This document shows, piece after piece, positions 15,410-30,700 of a stretch of 64,000 bases of DNA. The position numbers were made by a program, and so were the translations under genes. Every line of letters begins with the position of its first letter. Within the stretch, counting starts at the first letter, position 1. Below the pieces are notes generated by a model. It did not search any database, was not told the origin of the DNA, and worked only from the letters and a program-made list of their open reading frames with translations. The DNA is from Takifugu bimaculatus (taxonomy: Eukaryota; Chordata; Actinopteri; Tetraodontiformes; Tetraodontidae). The DNA lies in the NCBI GenBank assembly GCA_004026145.2, contig CP034996.1:16374641-16438640 (forward strand), written 5' to 3'.

Positions 15410-18400
15410 GGGGGGGGTTGAAGTGAGAGAAGCAGATGGTTGGGGTTTGGTGTAACCTGTCTGGCGTACGTACAGTCAAAGAGGGAAGGAAGGGAACAGA
15501 AGAACACACATGTTCCAGACAAATGACAACAAAGCCACAAAAAGGAAAAACATCAAATCAAAAAAATTGACTTCCTGTCTTTCTTCCTCTCTCTCCCTCT
15601 CCCTCTCCCTCTCCTCTCCTCTCCTCTCCTCTCCTCTCCTCTCCTCTCCTCTCCCTCTCCCTCTCCTCTCCTCTCCTCTCCTCTCCTCTCCTCTCCTCTC
15701 CTCTCCTCTCCTCTCCTCTCCTCTCCTCTCCCTCTCCCTCTCCCTCTCCCTCTCCTCTCCTCCTCTCCTAGCATTTGGGGGTAAGAGGACGCGCGTTTGA
15801 GGACACGTATGTTTGCCCTCAACGTGCGAAAAATCCAGCTGGCAGGTGACGAAACGCAGCTACTTTGCAGCGTCGCAAACAAAAATGAGGCATTTTTAAA
15901 CGAAACCGACCATGTGCTGTAGCTCAATGAAGGAAGGAAGGTCATTTCCAATAAATAAATAAAGAAAGGTAACTAATCTTGCTGTCTCTTGGACTTTTCG
16001 TCTCCTGCTGCCACTTCCTGGAAGAGGCTGATCGTGCATTTTCGTGTGCGCCTGTCGGTTACAGATCTGACATCCCGCGTCACCTTGGGAACTGACTTGG
16101 ATATCAAGTTGATGGAGTCAGAAAAGCAGGAGCAGTGTTTTTATTTTGCCCACGCCGAAGCACTTGTTTGTTACATTGTGGTTGTGGTGACTGTTCCAGG
16201 AGAAATTTAGTTCAAAAGGAGTGCTTCGGTTCTTCATTTTAAGATCAGCGTTTATGCTAAAAACAAGCTTTTACCTCAGCGCGTTCTCTGGAGGAAAACG
16301 TCAGAAAACTAAAAAAAGAGAGGGGTCCCATGAATCCTTGCCTGCACGTGCTGCCTTCCCAGCACTCCCTCCCTGTTTGCTGGTTATGTAACAGCGTGCA
16401 CTCTGCTTTCTTTAGCATGCTGTGCACAACTGTACATGCAGTTAAAAGGTGCTTGTTGCCATGTAATCCTGCGCCGAGGCTTCTCTCCCTCTGTATACAT
16501 GCACGAACACCGTATATCCTTTATCCCTCAGGGTGTTTCTGCACATCACTCCTCACATCCATATGCTGCTTCTGTATGTGCATGTTTTGAAAGTCATAAT
16601 ATTAGTATGTGTCTGATATTGGTACATCAACAGAAGGTGGAAAAAGGTTTTTGAGCTTGTTGTGTCCCAGGACACACAATTATAAAATCTGTTATTGCTC
16701 TTCCACATAATGAACCACACAGCTTATGATTAATACAGGGTATCACAGCAATGCATATGGCATTAGCTAATGTTAGCATCCATCTTAGCTCAGGTCTTGT
16801 TCCAGTGCTGTCGGTGTGTCTGGGTTTGATCTGCACCAGGCTGAACAATCATCATTCAGATGTCAGATTCAATGAGCAGCATTTCAATATGTCCCTAATA
16901 TGGAACAATACAGAAAAAAAGAAGTATAATCATTCATTGCATCAATTTTAGTCTGAGCTTTTGCTCATTTGCCCTTCAGTCACATGAATAATGTTCCCAA
17001 GACAAGAGCATATTGCGGATGGAATTATTGAACTCAGCGAATGTTGGCTGGGTTTTGAGACCCGACTTCCTGTGGTTTGCTCCGTGGAATAATGTGTCGC
17101 TGCAGCTAGCTCACCAAGAACATAAAGCTCTCCTCAGCAACAGCTAAAGGGCCCCTCTATTTCCATCTCTCTCCTTCTCACTCTGTTGAAAGAATGGATG
17201 GTAAATTGCCACAGTAGCAGTGGCTGCCTGCCTGCATGTAAGTGCAAAGGAAGGCTGTCATAACAGCAGCCTTAATGAGCATCACTACAATAAAGTGCAA
17301 ACAAAAAAACGAAGAGAGAGATAGAGGAGAAAATGTTAAATTTACGACTGCAGAATATGCTGTGCTGCCAACACGCCAGACAGAGGACATCATAAAGGGA
17401 TCATTATGTTCTGGTATGTAAGTATAGATAATATGCAGTTCCACAGCATGCCTCCCACTATAATGGCTCTGCTGATGGACTTCCCCTTCCTCTACCTCTC
17501 TATCTGCGAGTGCAAATGGAGGGCTGTCTCATGCACATTAGAATTGTGCATGAGGAACATCAAGCCAGGGTTGGCTGTAAGAGTAATCTTCAAACAAGCT
17601 GCTTTCCTTTGTCGAAGATCAAAGGTAAATCTACAAGTTCTGTAACAAACGGGAAAAGACTTCCCGGCGTTGAGGATTAACGCACAGCCGCAGCAATAAG
17701 CAGCCAAACTGAGTGGCGGGAAGCTGGGGCGGGACTTTTAAAGTGTGGAAACACATATTTCTGTTGGGGGTCTTAAGGTATATATTTCATGTAAACACGA
17801 AGGCGACAGCGTTGCTGGAGACGATGGAATGCTGGCTGCGAGCGTCGAAAAACTGGACTTTCAAAATCTGCGTTTCAAACTCTTAATCTTTAAAAATGAG
17901 TCCGAAAGCTGTTTTCCCATCACCGTCACCTTGAGGAAGACCAAACACCTTCAGAAGACCAAAGAGAGACGCTGGAACTGTCTGAAGTGACCTCGTCGAC
18001 CCCGCTCATCCGCAAGTCGCTGACCCCTTGCTATTCCACCCCCACCCCCACGCTGCACGCTCCCTCTTGGAAGAAGAGTGCCACAAATAAACACGACTGC
18101 TCTTCTGAGTGTGTTTATAATAACGTAACTTGGCTTTAGCTTTATATTTGTCCATTTTCTTATGCTCCGTCCAACAACCTGACGTATCCTGACACACCAA
18201 CACGAGAGAATGACGCCTTCAGATGGATGGATGGACATCCACTCTTACATCTCCAGCACCATGGTAACCTCATGAAGGTAAAAATTCTATCAGGTGCTCT
18301 TGTTAAAATATGACGTTGGTTTTTGGGTGACATTTTGCACCAGAGTATATACTCAGCACCTTGGAGAGTACAGCTAAATTAGGAAAAGCGAGGTGGACAA

Positions 18401-21400
18401 GAAGCCGGAATCAAGGCTGATAGAATATTTGCAGGGATTTGTGTGGTGGTGGGATTGTTGCAAAGTGAGGACAGAGAAGGAGAAGGCTTGAATCTGCAAG
18501 GGACTGGAAAAGAAAGAGGGATCAAAATGAGGATAAATCAATAGAGATAACTGGTCTTTCTCTCCCAATACCCTTGAAGGCATTTCTTTTCCCCATTGGA
18601 GAGCCGTGGACTGGCGCGGTGTGTTTGTTAGAATGGACGGTTTGTTGGGCGGTGGGAAGGTTTAAAAGGGGGCTGAATTAAAAGACATCAGAAAGCTCAG
18701 TGGGGCAGTGATGCAAATTGCTTTTATTCTCAAAGCTCTTCACTTCCAGCCTCTGATTTCAGCATCAGCAATGACCTCCCTTTGCCACTTTCACTCCGCC
18801 ATCCCTCTTTTTATCCCCCTCCTCATCTGCCCCACCCATTCTTTTTCCCTTCTCTTTTATGTTCTCCCCCCAATTTCCCCTCCTGCCGTCACGAGTCTCC
18901 TTCCAGCGACTTCTCCGCTTATAGCTCTCATATATTCCCTCGCCATCCTGCCAGCTCAATCTCAGAAGAGTTCTCGGTGCATCTATTTGCATGATGTCAG
19001 AAAAAAACAGGGAAGCAGGAGCACTTGGGAGGTGAGTGTGAAGGGCTTAGATCATTACCATTAAACAGACACAGCCGAGGGAGCGTCTGTAAAGAACATG
19101 ACAGGTGTTTGATCAGCCTTTGAGGTGCTAAATTAAAGCCGAAAGGGTCCGCGAACGCTATCTCTGCCGTAAAATGTGCCAGCTGGAAGCTTGGGAGTGC
19201 TCGTTCCCAAACGAGGCAGGTATATCCAGCAAAAGGTTTCAAAATGACACAATTATTTAGAAATGTTCACGATCACGATCATGCCAAAATCCCAAAAAAC
19301 TAGAAAACATGCTACTGACACAGTAAAAAAGGCCACATTTTCAAAAGATTTTCTTATTAGACAAGAAAAGAAGGCCTAAAACTAGAGCTTGAATTATTTA
19401 TTGGACCCTTTTATATTATATATGATATATAGAGCAGCTTGTAAAACAAACCGTAGTGAAAAGTGAAAGCTTCTAAAAACATCAATTCTGCCTCTCAAGC
19501 TGCAGTAGCAGCACTAGCATCAGTTCACTTCATCCTTTACATCCATCTTCTCTGGTATTGACGGGTTTAGCTGCACGGTTGAAAATATGGCAGATGCTTA
19601 AAATATGGGGAGCTTGTTTGAAATGTGCAGTGACGTTGAAGGATGCAACCGTGTCAGGAACTATCTTGACTCCATCCTCTATGTGTCTGAGGTCACAGGA
19701 CCCCTCCGCCACTCAGCCACATGGCATGCATTCACTCCACTTCCTCCACAAAAATCCTCCAACAACAAGTGGTTTTCAATTTCCTGTCTCCTTTGGTCCT
19801 CCAGCCTGGCACAGCGCGCTGCATTTCTGAAAGAGGCCTAATAATAAACACGCTGATCCCTGTGGAGCTGAGTGACATATATTCCGCCGTCTCTGGAGAG
19901 CCGCAGTCCTTCGAATTCTGCTTTGTATCTGGAACAGCTTGTGCACTGCAAAAACCAGCAACTGGGGGGCACACGGGCCTCTTGTGGATGTGGCAATCAG
20001 AGCACCGCCTCGTGTAGAAGAGAGGAATGTTGACCAACTGTTTATTCTAAAGAAATGTGACCTTCTAATTGGTTGTGATCACCAACCCCGTGCCTCACCA
20101 ATCACACGCTACAATCACACCTTACCTAGGTAGCACCTAGCAAATGTACAGCAACATATATGCTAATGTTCCTCCCCGTTGACGTCCTCTGATGCTGGCT
20201 ATGCCTGACAGAGGTTTGCTAATGTTCCTAGAATACCAACGATCTTAAAAACAAAGCTTTTGAGCCCAAATGTGAGAGAAGGTGAGGGCAAAAGCGGCAT
20301 TTTGTGTTTGGGCTCTGACCAATGTGCCATGCAGGGCCAGCACGTGAATGTAATTCATATAATGAAGAAAACTAAAATGACTGAAACTGGATGTTTTTTC
20401 CAGAATGAAAAATGATAGCCTCCAGAGTCAGGACGTTTTGTACCTTGTAAGGGTCCTAAAATTGAATTCTCTTGGCACTACCCAGACCAAGGCTCTTACA
20501 CTTAATACACTTGTACACCCCCCCCACCCCACCCCACCCCCCCTCGCCCCCCTTGAGACCATTTCCTTACTTTATGAAATGTCTCTAAAAAAAATAACAG
20601 ATTCCAATAAAACACACGCTCTTGTTTGTTTACTTGTACTTTGTCTAACCTCTCTTTCCATCCCATCAGTCCACGCTCTTCCACTGTCACTCATTCTCTT
20701 CTCTTCCCAGCCCCTCTCTAGAAATATCACCATTTCTGCACCGGCTCCTCGTTCTGGCATGGATGCAACATTCAGGAGAGCCTGCTGCTGTAGTTCAATC
20801 AAATGTAGAGGAGCCTTTTCCCCCAGAGCTGTCCTCGGGCTGAGGTGCACAGCTCGGCCAGTTTTGTGCAGCCTAAGTGGCTACATGCCACGCACTGGAG
20901 TTGATTGCGGTATCTGTGGACCTTTTTGTCTCTCTGGAGAGGAGTAAAGTGGAGTGGCAGTGGAGAGGGAGGGAGATGCTCGGCGGTAGGTTGATGGGGG
21001 AGAGGACACAGGGTAGAGCAGGACACGGGAGATGAGGACCCTTCTGAATCAAGACATGGGGGAGGTTAATGCTGTTAATGGAGATGTAATTCTTCGCTCT
21101 CAGCTTTGACATATGAAGGGTTATCAGGTCAACGCGAATGGGAAAAATTCTGCAAAAGTTTGGGGAAGAACTGTTTCTGCACTTTATGACGCCACTTACC
21201 AGTAATTTTTTATTGAGGGACCAAAGCAGGTTTAATAGGAGCGATATAAAAGCAGGTTTAGCGGTGCAGTTAGCTTCAGCATTGGGTGTTTTACCCCCAA
21301 CTTCCCTCACTTCCTGCCTTCAGTGCAGCTTCCTTACAGTTGCCCTCTGACCACCCCGTGCTGTCAATACCCATGGATACACACCGATTCACCAGAGGAG

Positions 21401-21726
21401 CCTCACAGCTCATGTATTATGGAGGCGGTGGGGGATCAAACTGATTGCTATTCCAGCAGAGTACCAGGTGAACAACACATGTGCACATTGTCAACAACGT
21501 ATGGATAAGCCAGACCACTGGAACGTGGAGCTGACTGAATAAAAGGGAGTTAGTTATCAATCTCCATCTCTGATTCGGTTTAGGGAAGTGTGTTTATGTG
21601 CATGTAGAGCATTGGGACTGATTTGATAGGCTTGTGCACTGTAGGTTGTGTACAGAATCTCCTTGAGCAAAGATGACCTTGAAGCCTCAAGAGCTACACC
21701 AGTGGACACAGACATGGACATGTACA

Positions 21727-21776
<50 letters not shown>

Positions 21777-24700
21777 TTATACAGACCAAAGAGCTCCTAA
21801 TGCAGGAAAAAGTAAATCCTTTCTGATGTTTTGTTTGGGATTATGACCACTGTATATGAAATTGCTTTAGGTTTATGTGCTAAAACAAAACTGCCTTTCT
21901 ATGCAGGAGTATACATTTAGACTGCCTAGTCGGCCTGGTTCTGTGCACGCAAACCTTATTATTATTATCATTATTATTATTGTGAAAGTGAAAGCCTTTG
22001 GAGTTGTAATCTGCTGTTGTTGACCACAGCTGGCAGGACTGAATTTGAGAGGACGGTCGCTGGTGGCTCCATGGCAACCGCAAAGAATGACAACCTTTCA
22101 GGTTTTCGAGGCACGTCTAAATGAACTCAGACGCACGAATAGCTGCCGAGAGTGGAATGAGACTGTTCCGTGTCTCTCCACGACCTGACGAACAGCAGTG
22201 ACGCAGGTTTCAAATCTCTTACTTAAGTGCAGATCAGGCAAGCTCCCGTTTCACTGTACATTACTCAGATTGTCCAAGACCATCAGGTCGTGATGTTCAA
22301 AGTGCTGCAAGACGGCGCTGCCTTCTCCCCCCCCCCTCACATCTCCATGAGAGAGAGTCCCAGGCCGACCAGCTGCCCTCTGGCTGAGAGGCGGAACACG
22401 ATAAAACAATGGCGATGCTTCTGAATTAAAACACCTTCACCTGACGAAAAACTGCAAACAGTTGAAGGAAATGGCGATAAATCACACGCGGCTGCTTTTA
22501 TTATCCCTCTCAGCACTGTCCCATTATCATCTCTGTGTCAGGCCAATTTGCAGCTGCTGCCTCTCCTGTTTGGTCATTATCAACTACCTTGTGTTGTGAT
22601 TAAAAAGTTGGGTCCTAGCTGACCCCACGGACGACTGGCACGAGGGGAATTTTACAGGTTTCTACACTTCAGTTAGTAATGGTGATGGTTCTGTCAAATA
22701 AGATGAAAAATGTGCTGACATGAGGCCCTAGGAGCTCTTTAATGCACCTGTGTCCACACATTCAGCTCTACTTTGGCTGCGTGTCGTGGTTAACACATGC
22801 CAGCACGCACACGGAAAGGCATTCACCTCTGTCAGGTCACCATGGGTGGAAAGACTGAAATGAAGCAGTCTCCCTTTACTCACTAAGCACTTTATGGGGA
22901 TATCATACCGTGCGTGTGAGTCTCAACACGCTACCTTGATTAACAACCTTAAAATAGCACGCAGTCATCAGCGTCAACCCTGCTGCACAGCAGGCGCACG
23001 CACAGGCAGCGTCAAATGCTAGCATGTTTAATGGTGTTGGAAACATTATCTAAGGCAGCCATTTCTTCAAGGCAAGTCAGCGCAGGCCTCTCAACCCCTC
23101 CCCAGAGTTGCGATCTCGATCGAAGCCCCTGATTCGGCCTGAAACATCGATGTTCAGTTGAATTATTTTGGCTGTAGGATCGACCGTTAAATGTTTGTTC
23201 GGCTGTTGTAAACCTCACTGATGCGTTCCTCATTTGTTTTGCTACAGGGTGGAAGTGAAAGATAGGTCCACAAAAGTGAAAGATAGTGAAAGAGAGGCCG
23301 GAGAGATGCATGCAAACAGCCTAACCAGTGGTTTTTCAGCTACTGAAAGCAATGTTACAGTTGTGCACACAAGCTCATCAACTTTGAGCTTTACGTGGGC
23401 CGAATCCTCTCTTAGATTGTGTGCGATTAGGTCTTTTTTCTTGAGATTGTGTAAATGTACTTTGTAAGTATCACCATTCCCTTCAGGGGCTTGTTACCAG
23501 GAAGGATTAGGAGATTAGGCATGAAGTCCTTGGAAAAACTTCCCCAGTGTGGTTTGTCCCAAGGGACCATCAAGAACAATTTTAACTCCCAGTATGAAAT
23601 ATAATTTCTTATTACCTCTAATAGTTTTCTCCCATTCAGTGTTGTTAGATTGTGTCATTTCTGCCAGAATAATAAGTGGCTCGTGGATTTCAAAAGACAC
23701 TTCTTTCCGGATCACGTGGTCTGCCAGTGGCCTATTAGCACTGCTTCATGTTAGCGATAGCGCTGGTGAAATAAAGCTCCTTAAGTGATGCGTCTGCTGA
23801 AAACGCACTTTGATTTGTGGGCCTGTCTGGTCCCTCCTGCAGCACGGCCCCGGGCTTTAACAACAACGCGACGGGAGCGCATGAGACCTTGTGGAGCGCG
23901 TGATGGAAACAGAGAGCCGCTGCTCCAGGCTCATTGACAGACAGGTGTGTGGGGAACCTTGCCCTGCAATTAGTGAATGGCACGATGGCAATGTGCTGCC
24001 GATTCCCCGCCGTCGGCACGGCAACAGGGAAACAAGGTGCTGCTGTTGGCCAGACTGGCGTGGGAGTCACCTACTGCTGTTTCCGAAACATTTCTTACAC
24101 TATGTCATCAGCACATCGGACAAATCTAAACTTTGTGACGTGGACACGCGCACGTGGAGAAACAGATTCTCCGGCACAGTTTATGGCTGATGATTAGCAG
24201 ATAGAGACGGGAAGATTGAACGGTGTTCAGCCAGTGTGAGCCGATGGGCTGATTAGGAGGCGATTTGCACAAATATATGCTTTACAAAGATCAATTAAAA
24301 GATTGCCAGCTGAGCAGATTTCATGATTGTCAAATGGATTTAAGAGCCGACCCTGACGACACAATAACCTGTTGCTGGGCGGCATGGCGACGGGCTTTTT
24401 GAGGGGGCTGTTGCCTCCCAGCTGACTCTTGGCTTGTGAACTGCAGGTGAAGGGAACAACGAAAGATGGGGCTTTGGGGAAAATGGAATATAGCAGGTAC
24501 CAGGAAGACCTTGAAAAGTTTTCTAGGCTGCTGGAAACGAGATGACCTGAGATCCAAGTATTGCTTTTGTGCGTCTTGCAGATAATGTCGGCCCCTAATT
24601 GCACCGGTCCTTGACCTTGAGTTTGCCCTGTGGTGGCTCAAGGGATGAGAACCGGCACCCCCGTGTCAGAGGCACAGTTTTCCAATTAAAAGGAGAACGT

Positions 24701-27700
24701 TCGCTCGGTGATGGAAAGATGACACGTGCTCCTTGCTGAAGCATCAACTGTAATGTAGGTGTTGGGCAGCGGAGGCTGAGCAGGAAGAAAAAGCTCAATT
24801 CACCGACTCATCCACATTCCAACCTTAAAAAAGTGGCTGAGATGAGTTTCTGGGCTTATTTTTAGAGAGGGGGAGGTAAGACATCTGGGAAATACTTGGA
24901 GTAGAATTTCTTTGCATTGAAAAGAGCTAATTAGGCTGGTTTGCCTCCTTCTGGAAGTCCTCCAGGCAACAACATTATACAAGGACGATAAAGCATTCAA
25001 CCTGGTCATTAATAGGTCCAAAACCAATGGCAATACAGCCATGCTCAGGATGTATCTCAACTCTCCTTATGAGTGTGTTTTCATATATTTCTAACAAAAA
25101 CCCGCTATTGTGACTGGATGTGAGGAGGTGATTCCTTCACAGATGCAGGGATTTTTCTCTCATTCACCAATCAGGCAATAATTTAAAGCTTCAGCTCCAG
25201 AAACAAACAAAACAAACACACGATGAACCTGCAGCAATGATGCAGAATTTCAACCGGGAGGAGATTTAAATCGATAGAGTATCGGTGCTGAGGCCGGCAG
25301 CGATGGTCTGACGCTTCAGTCACCGCTCACCCAAATATATTTGCAGCTTACGAGCTTTTGAGTGCACAGCAGCAGTAATCTTGTCATTTTGGCAGCTTTT
25401 TACCTCTCCACCTCTGAGTCGGCTTCCCCTCCCTCTCCCCTTGCCACTTAATTAATTCCAGAGATGTACATTCCAACAGACTTGTCTGGTGCTGTAAATA
25501 TATTAGCAGCCTTTGTAAACATCGTGTTGGAGCAGGCAAACGGCGATGACATTGTTGTTTCCTGTCACGGGGAAGAAAATTACATTATCGTTACTGGAAC
25601 AACTGAAACAAACCAATGACTTGGGTGTTTCCTTGTGATTAGAAACTGCATTCGGAGTTATCACCACTTGTCCCTCAGTTTACGAGACTATATGTGCATA
25701 TAGTTTCCAGACAGATCTATAGGCTGATATACAGCTATTCCAATATACGGAATCCCATAAATGCCGCGTTTAGAGCGCGGCAGCCTTGTGGGAGACAAAC
25801 GCCACCTTTGTCATCATTAGCATTACAGTACTTCTTAGGCTAATGAGGAAACACCCGACAGCAGTGTCACGATGGACACGTGTGGATTCCAGGTCATAAA
25901 GGTCAATGGTGAGAATTCTTTCTTAGGGGAAATGTTTCTGTTGCAAACGAGAGAACACGCGCCACATTTACACCCCTACAATCACTAATTACCATGCATC
26001 ACCCCATATTACAGCTCTGACTGTAACGTACAATTAGCGTGCATTATGTCCTCTCTGCCGTGCACGTATTGCCTCAAACGCCACACAGGGCTCTGCCAAA
26101 GGTGACCGCCTGCAGGTACGCCGAGTTATTATACCAATAAAGTGCATCATGTTGCATATAATGTGTAATATAATATATGCATTACAGTATACAGGCTGCT
26201 GGATAAGGACCTGATGCTGTTGTTTTGTTGCTCTTATCCTGTTTCAAGTACGCAGCTCTTCTCTGCAACTAACTCCATCAGGCAGACAGTTCTTTAATGG
26301 CCACGGCAGAGAGATGGACCTCCTGATGGGTGGCCACCAAAACACTGGGAGAAACGAGCCGCTCTGTGTCTAATGGAAATGTTAGTAGGCTCAGTTTTGT
26401 CTCAAAGTGAGGCTTTCATACTGCGCTCTGGTGTGCTTCCCTACATTCCTGTTCAAACCCGATGCAACAGTCTCAGGGAAAGATGTATTAACAGGTTGTG
26501 TTTTCAGTTTGAGTCCATAAAAGCTGTGAAAATAAGGCAAAATGTCTACTTGACTTTACTCACTTTGCAGAGGAATTTGAAAATGTGAGTTAGTAAAGTG
26601 TAACAACAATCCCAGAAAAACATGTGGAATCAACAACTGCAGAGGTACATAAATCCACGTATATGCTTTATAAATACACCCAACCCCCCCACCCCCCCCT
26701 CAAAAAAATAAATGAATACATAGCTCCTAAAACTATGTGATAATTAGTTTATGCTATACTTGTTAGAAAACTCAAAATTACATTTGGGGATTACAGTAAT
26801 CTCCATCTGTTCATTAGACTAATATAAAGATGAAAGTGTGAAGAGGCTCCTCATAACATGGCTGATTGAGTTCATCACATTTATTGTTATTTAGTTCCTC
26901 CTGGTTCGGAATAGTTTTACTCCCTCAATCATGTGATGCTCCCACGAGCTTCTACAGAAAGTGGCTGACAAAGCTCTGACAAAACTGGGTTTAAAAAGTG
27001 TATCAATAAAAGTTTTTATTCAGTCATGATGTTCTTTTTTCCCCCTTGATGGCTCTGTCCTTTTCAGGCTCATGGGGAGGGTGTTGGCGCCAATCCCAGC
27101 AGTATATGGGGGAAGGCAGGGTGCACCCCAGGTCATGGCAAGCCCCGATGTGAGCCTGTGGGTGTTCAGCATCTTGCTCAAAGGTACCTCAGCAGTGTCC
27201 TGACACCTCCCCCTGCTACCGGAACACCTTCCAAAAACCGGGATTCGAACCTACATCTCTCCCCTTTGCCTGCCCACAGGATATTCATTATGAGATGTTA
27301 ATTATTATGTTAATACTGCACATTAGCAACACTCCTACAAATGTGGACTTAATATGATTTGACACTTCCAGGTCTGGATGAGAATAAAGTGCTCTGGAAA
27401 TCACCCCTGTCATACAGGAAGTGATAATCACGTTGCCTTTCACCCAGCACGCACTTCCATGTTAGCATATTATAGCTCAGACCAATGCTTTGCACCTGCG
27501 CACCATCACATCAGAGGAAACTAGTGCGGAGGGGTGGAAATAAATGGTCACTAAAACGCCTGGCTCTGGATTTCATGGTCCCTCTCCAGCCATCAGTGTG
27601 CTACTCTTGACCTTTACGTGCATCAATAATGGTATTTCTGCCTTTTGGAGGAGGAGAAGAACCTCCTTCCATTCCCAAATGTAGTTTTATTTCCTCTTTC

Positions 27701-30700
27701 CTCAGTGAAAATTGTCGGCGTGGATCTCGAGTGCTCGGCAGCTCAACCCAAAGCAAATATTAACACAGAAAATGAGAAAAGCTTCAGTGCTCATTACTGA
27801 AACCTGTGATATGTCATTTACATGTGATCTGACTCCAAAAAAAATAAAAAAATTAAGCCGTGACTGACAACAATAATACATCCCTTCCTGGTTTCCACTC
27901 TAACAGGGGCTGGAGGGGGTTATTCCAGCAGGCAGTGAGGAAAGGTCGCTGACCTTTTGTAAGAGGCTCACCACCACTGGCATAGGAGGAAAGAGACAAC
28001 CTGGAGCCCTGTAAGTGACCAGGAGCTAATCACCCCCCCTTACCTGGACACCATCACGCCAAGCCCCTGAACCATAAGTGCATCTCTTATCACCAAGGAC
28101 GCTGCTTGGTTCAGCGGGTGTTTGGTCGTCTTCCCCCTTCCTGGATTCTGGGACCTGCCGCGCATGGAGAGTGAGACACACTAGAGGCTGACGATTTAAT
28201 CCTCATTTCAAAGGTATGAGTACAGGCTCCTGAAGCCACTTGCTATGGGTTTAGTGTCTTACGTGTCATTGGTATTCAGAGCTGAGGCCCCCACTGTATG
28301 TCCTCCTCCGAGTCAGGTGGGATAAAGCCTCTGCGGCGGCAGGTACATGACCTTCCTAACAACATCAGCACCGCTCCTGGCTCTCCACGTGGCGAGCAGT
28401 CAATGGCGGCCCTCTCTGCCGGTCTCCCGCTGTCACGTAGGTGAGAAATTTGACCTGAGGGTCTCAGACAATCATACCCCATCCTTTTTTTTAACCCCCG
28501 CAGAGGAATTTGCGACTCTCCTGACACCCAGGAACCAGTGACCTTTCATGGTTGTGTAATGGACACCAGTCACAGCTTCCTCATTCTATGTCTGGCTCCA
28601 GGCCTAAGTGACTTGTAATATAGTTTCTCCACCATACATGACTCAGGAAGGCTGGCGTGCATGAAGCCACCACATGCTACCTTTTCTTGTCATTAACTAA
28701 CCTGGCTGGGGGTTTGGGGGCAAACACGTGTGACTCCACATTACTCATTTGAACAACCAGGAGGTGACTTACGGGCACTCACGCTTCAGGCTTGTCTCTG
28801 ACTCATCTGAGATGAGCTACGTGACTGTGCGGTTTCTAAACGGGTTTCTGCTCTGACAGAAAAGAAGCTGGAAGATCCGGCTCCTAGAATCACACATGCA
28901 CCAAGTTCTCATGTCTGCTTTTACCAAGGACCAGTTGGGTGAAGCCTGCGTTGTTGCAGAGGCTTTGAAAGCGCTAATGGGACAGCGCCGGATAGGTCTC
29001 TCTGCGACATCCCTCCATTATCCGCCGACATCACGCGTCATCCGTTCTCTAAAGAAAGAGCAGCGCGGTAGTATCACCGCGCCAAAGCAAAGGACGGAGA
29101 AGCAGACAGATGGGGGGGAAAGGAAAGTGCTTCCCTGCCAGATGCCAGTCTGAAAAGTAGTCACATTTACAGGAAAGGAAGCAGACGAAAGATGCGCACA
29201 CGCCCGACCTTGTGTTGTCATGAGTCACTGATGATGATTATGGCTCTTCTTTCTCTTTGGAAGGTGTCTCAGGAGTATAGATAATAGCATCACTAGCTGT
29301 ATTTACTGTATGAGTTGTCTCGCCTGACCGTGTGTGTGTGTCAGCATCCTCCAAAACACGCGCTACTGTTGATACTGATGTGGCGTCTTTTTATAAACAA
29401 AGTGAAGGAGGATATTTTTGGCAGTTACATTCAATTATGGGCCAAAAATGGGTCTATAATACTCACAGTACAAGTCATGTTTATTCTTCACACTTCAAAA
29501 ACAACAATTTCCTTGTTTGCTTTGTACAGTTATTGTGTTTAAGTTACAGTAACTATCAGATTTTTTAGATGACAGAGCCACATCTCATATAGAAATTGAG
29601 TCTCGGAGTCATGCAACTACACATTTGCAATTTTAAATACTGTCTTTTTACTCACTGTGGAGTAGCTGTGACCCTCATACCAGGAGAAATGCCCTTAATT
29701 AAGTATGCTGTACCGGCAGGGAGGGTTGTGTGAAGCTGTGCTGCTAATATTTGCACATGCGCGTTCCTGTGTTGGTGTGGCTCTTCTACATAAATGCATG
29801 TAAATAGACATCATTTGCTTTCTCCTGTGATTTGCACACATCAATGTAACATACAGGCGCACTCAGATAACAGCACAGAGGGCAGCCTGGCGACTGCTGC
29901 CAAAAATATTCCTGCACAAACTCACTCCCTTCCAGCCCGCAACACCAAAACAACTGCAACAGCAGGACGCATCTGTGCAGAGAAGATAAAGGCCTGCAGC
30001 CTTTACCCGTGGAGGTCAAACACTGAGACAGAGAGAAACATTATTGGGGTGGGAACAATCACAGTATACCCATCAAAGCCTCGTACAAATTACCATAAAT
30101 ATCAATTCATGCTCACCTTGTCGTCTGTATAGCAACAGTCTGGAGTGACCTTCCATGATGATAAAATGCGTCCTCCTGTTTCACTTTAACCGTGCACTTC
30201 TAACACCTCATCGCTAGGAGGCGCACTTGTACGGAGCAAAACTTAACCTCTCCTCATAAGCAGAGTCCTTCTTTCCTCCCACCACTGTCAAAACGGCTAT
30301 CAAACAACATATAGATCAGCCTACCACAATCGATTCAAGACACTATTTTTTGTCTATCGGTAAATGGGTTTGTGCCACATTTTGATCAACTATTTGATTG
30401 TTTTGTGAGCTTAATGGTGCTTTAAACAACGCTATCAATCCAATCATAAGCTCATGATCATAGCCCTCCCCAGAGGTCAATTCAATCTACCCTCAAACAA
30501 AAACGATTGTTCGCTTTGAATTCACAAGTCCAGGCGTGTGATCAGGAAAAAGCAAGCAAGCAAACAAACAAACAATACACCACATAGCAGCAACGCAAAG
30601 GGCTTCCCCAGTGGTGATGGAGGGTATTCCCCCTGACAGGTGCATACGTTGCATTTATCATTCGTCCTGCTCATGTTAAAAAAAAGAAAAGAAAGAGGTG

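Noticed and set aside
15510..15951. ORFs rich in Ser/Leu (plus) or Arg/Glu/Gly (minus)
   Set aside because: Translation of the pyrimidine minisatellite.
20405..20947. 180-codon plus-strand ORF
   Set aside because: Low-complexity Pro/His and Ser/Leu stretches derived from C-rich repeats, no splice context and no recognisable family.
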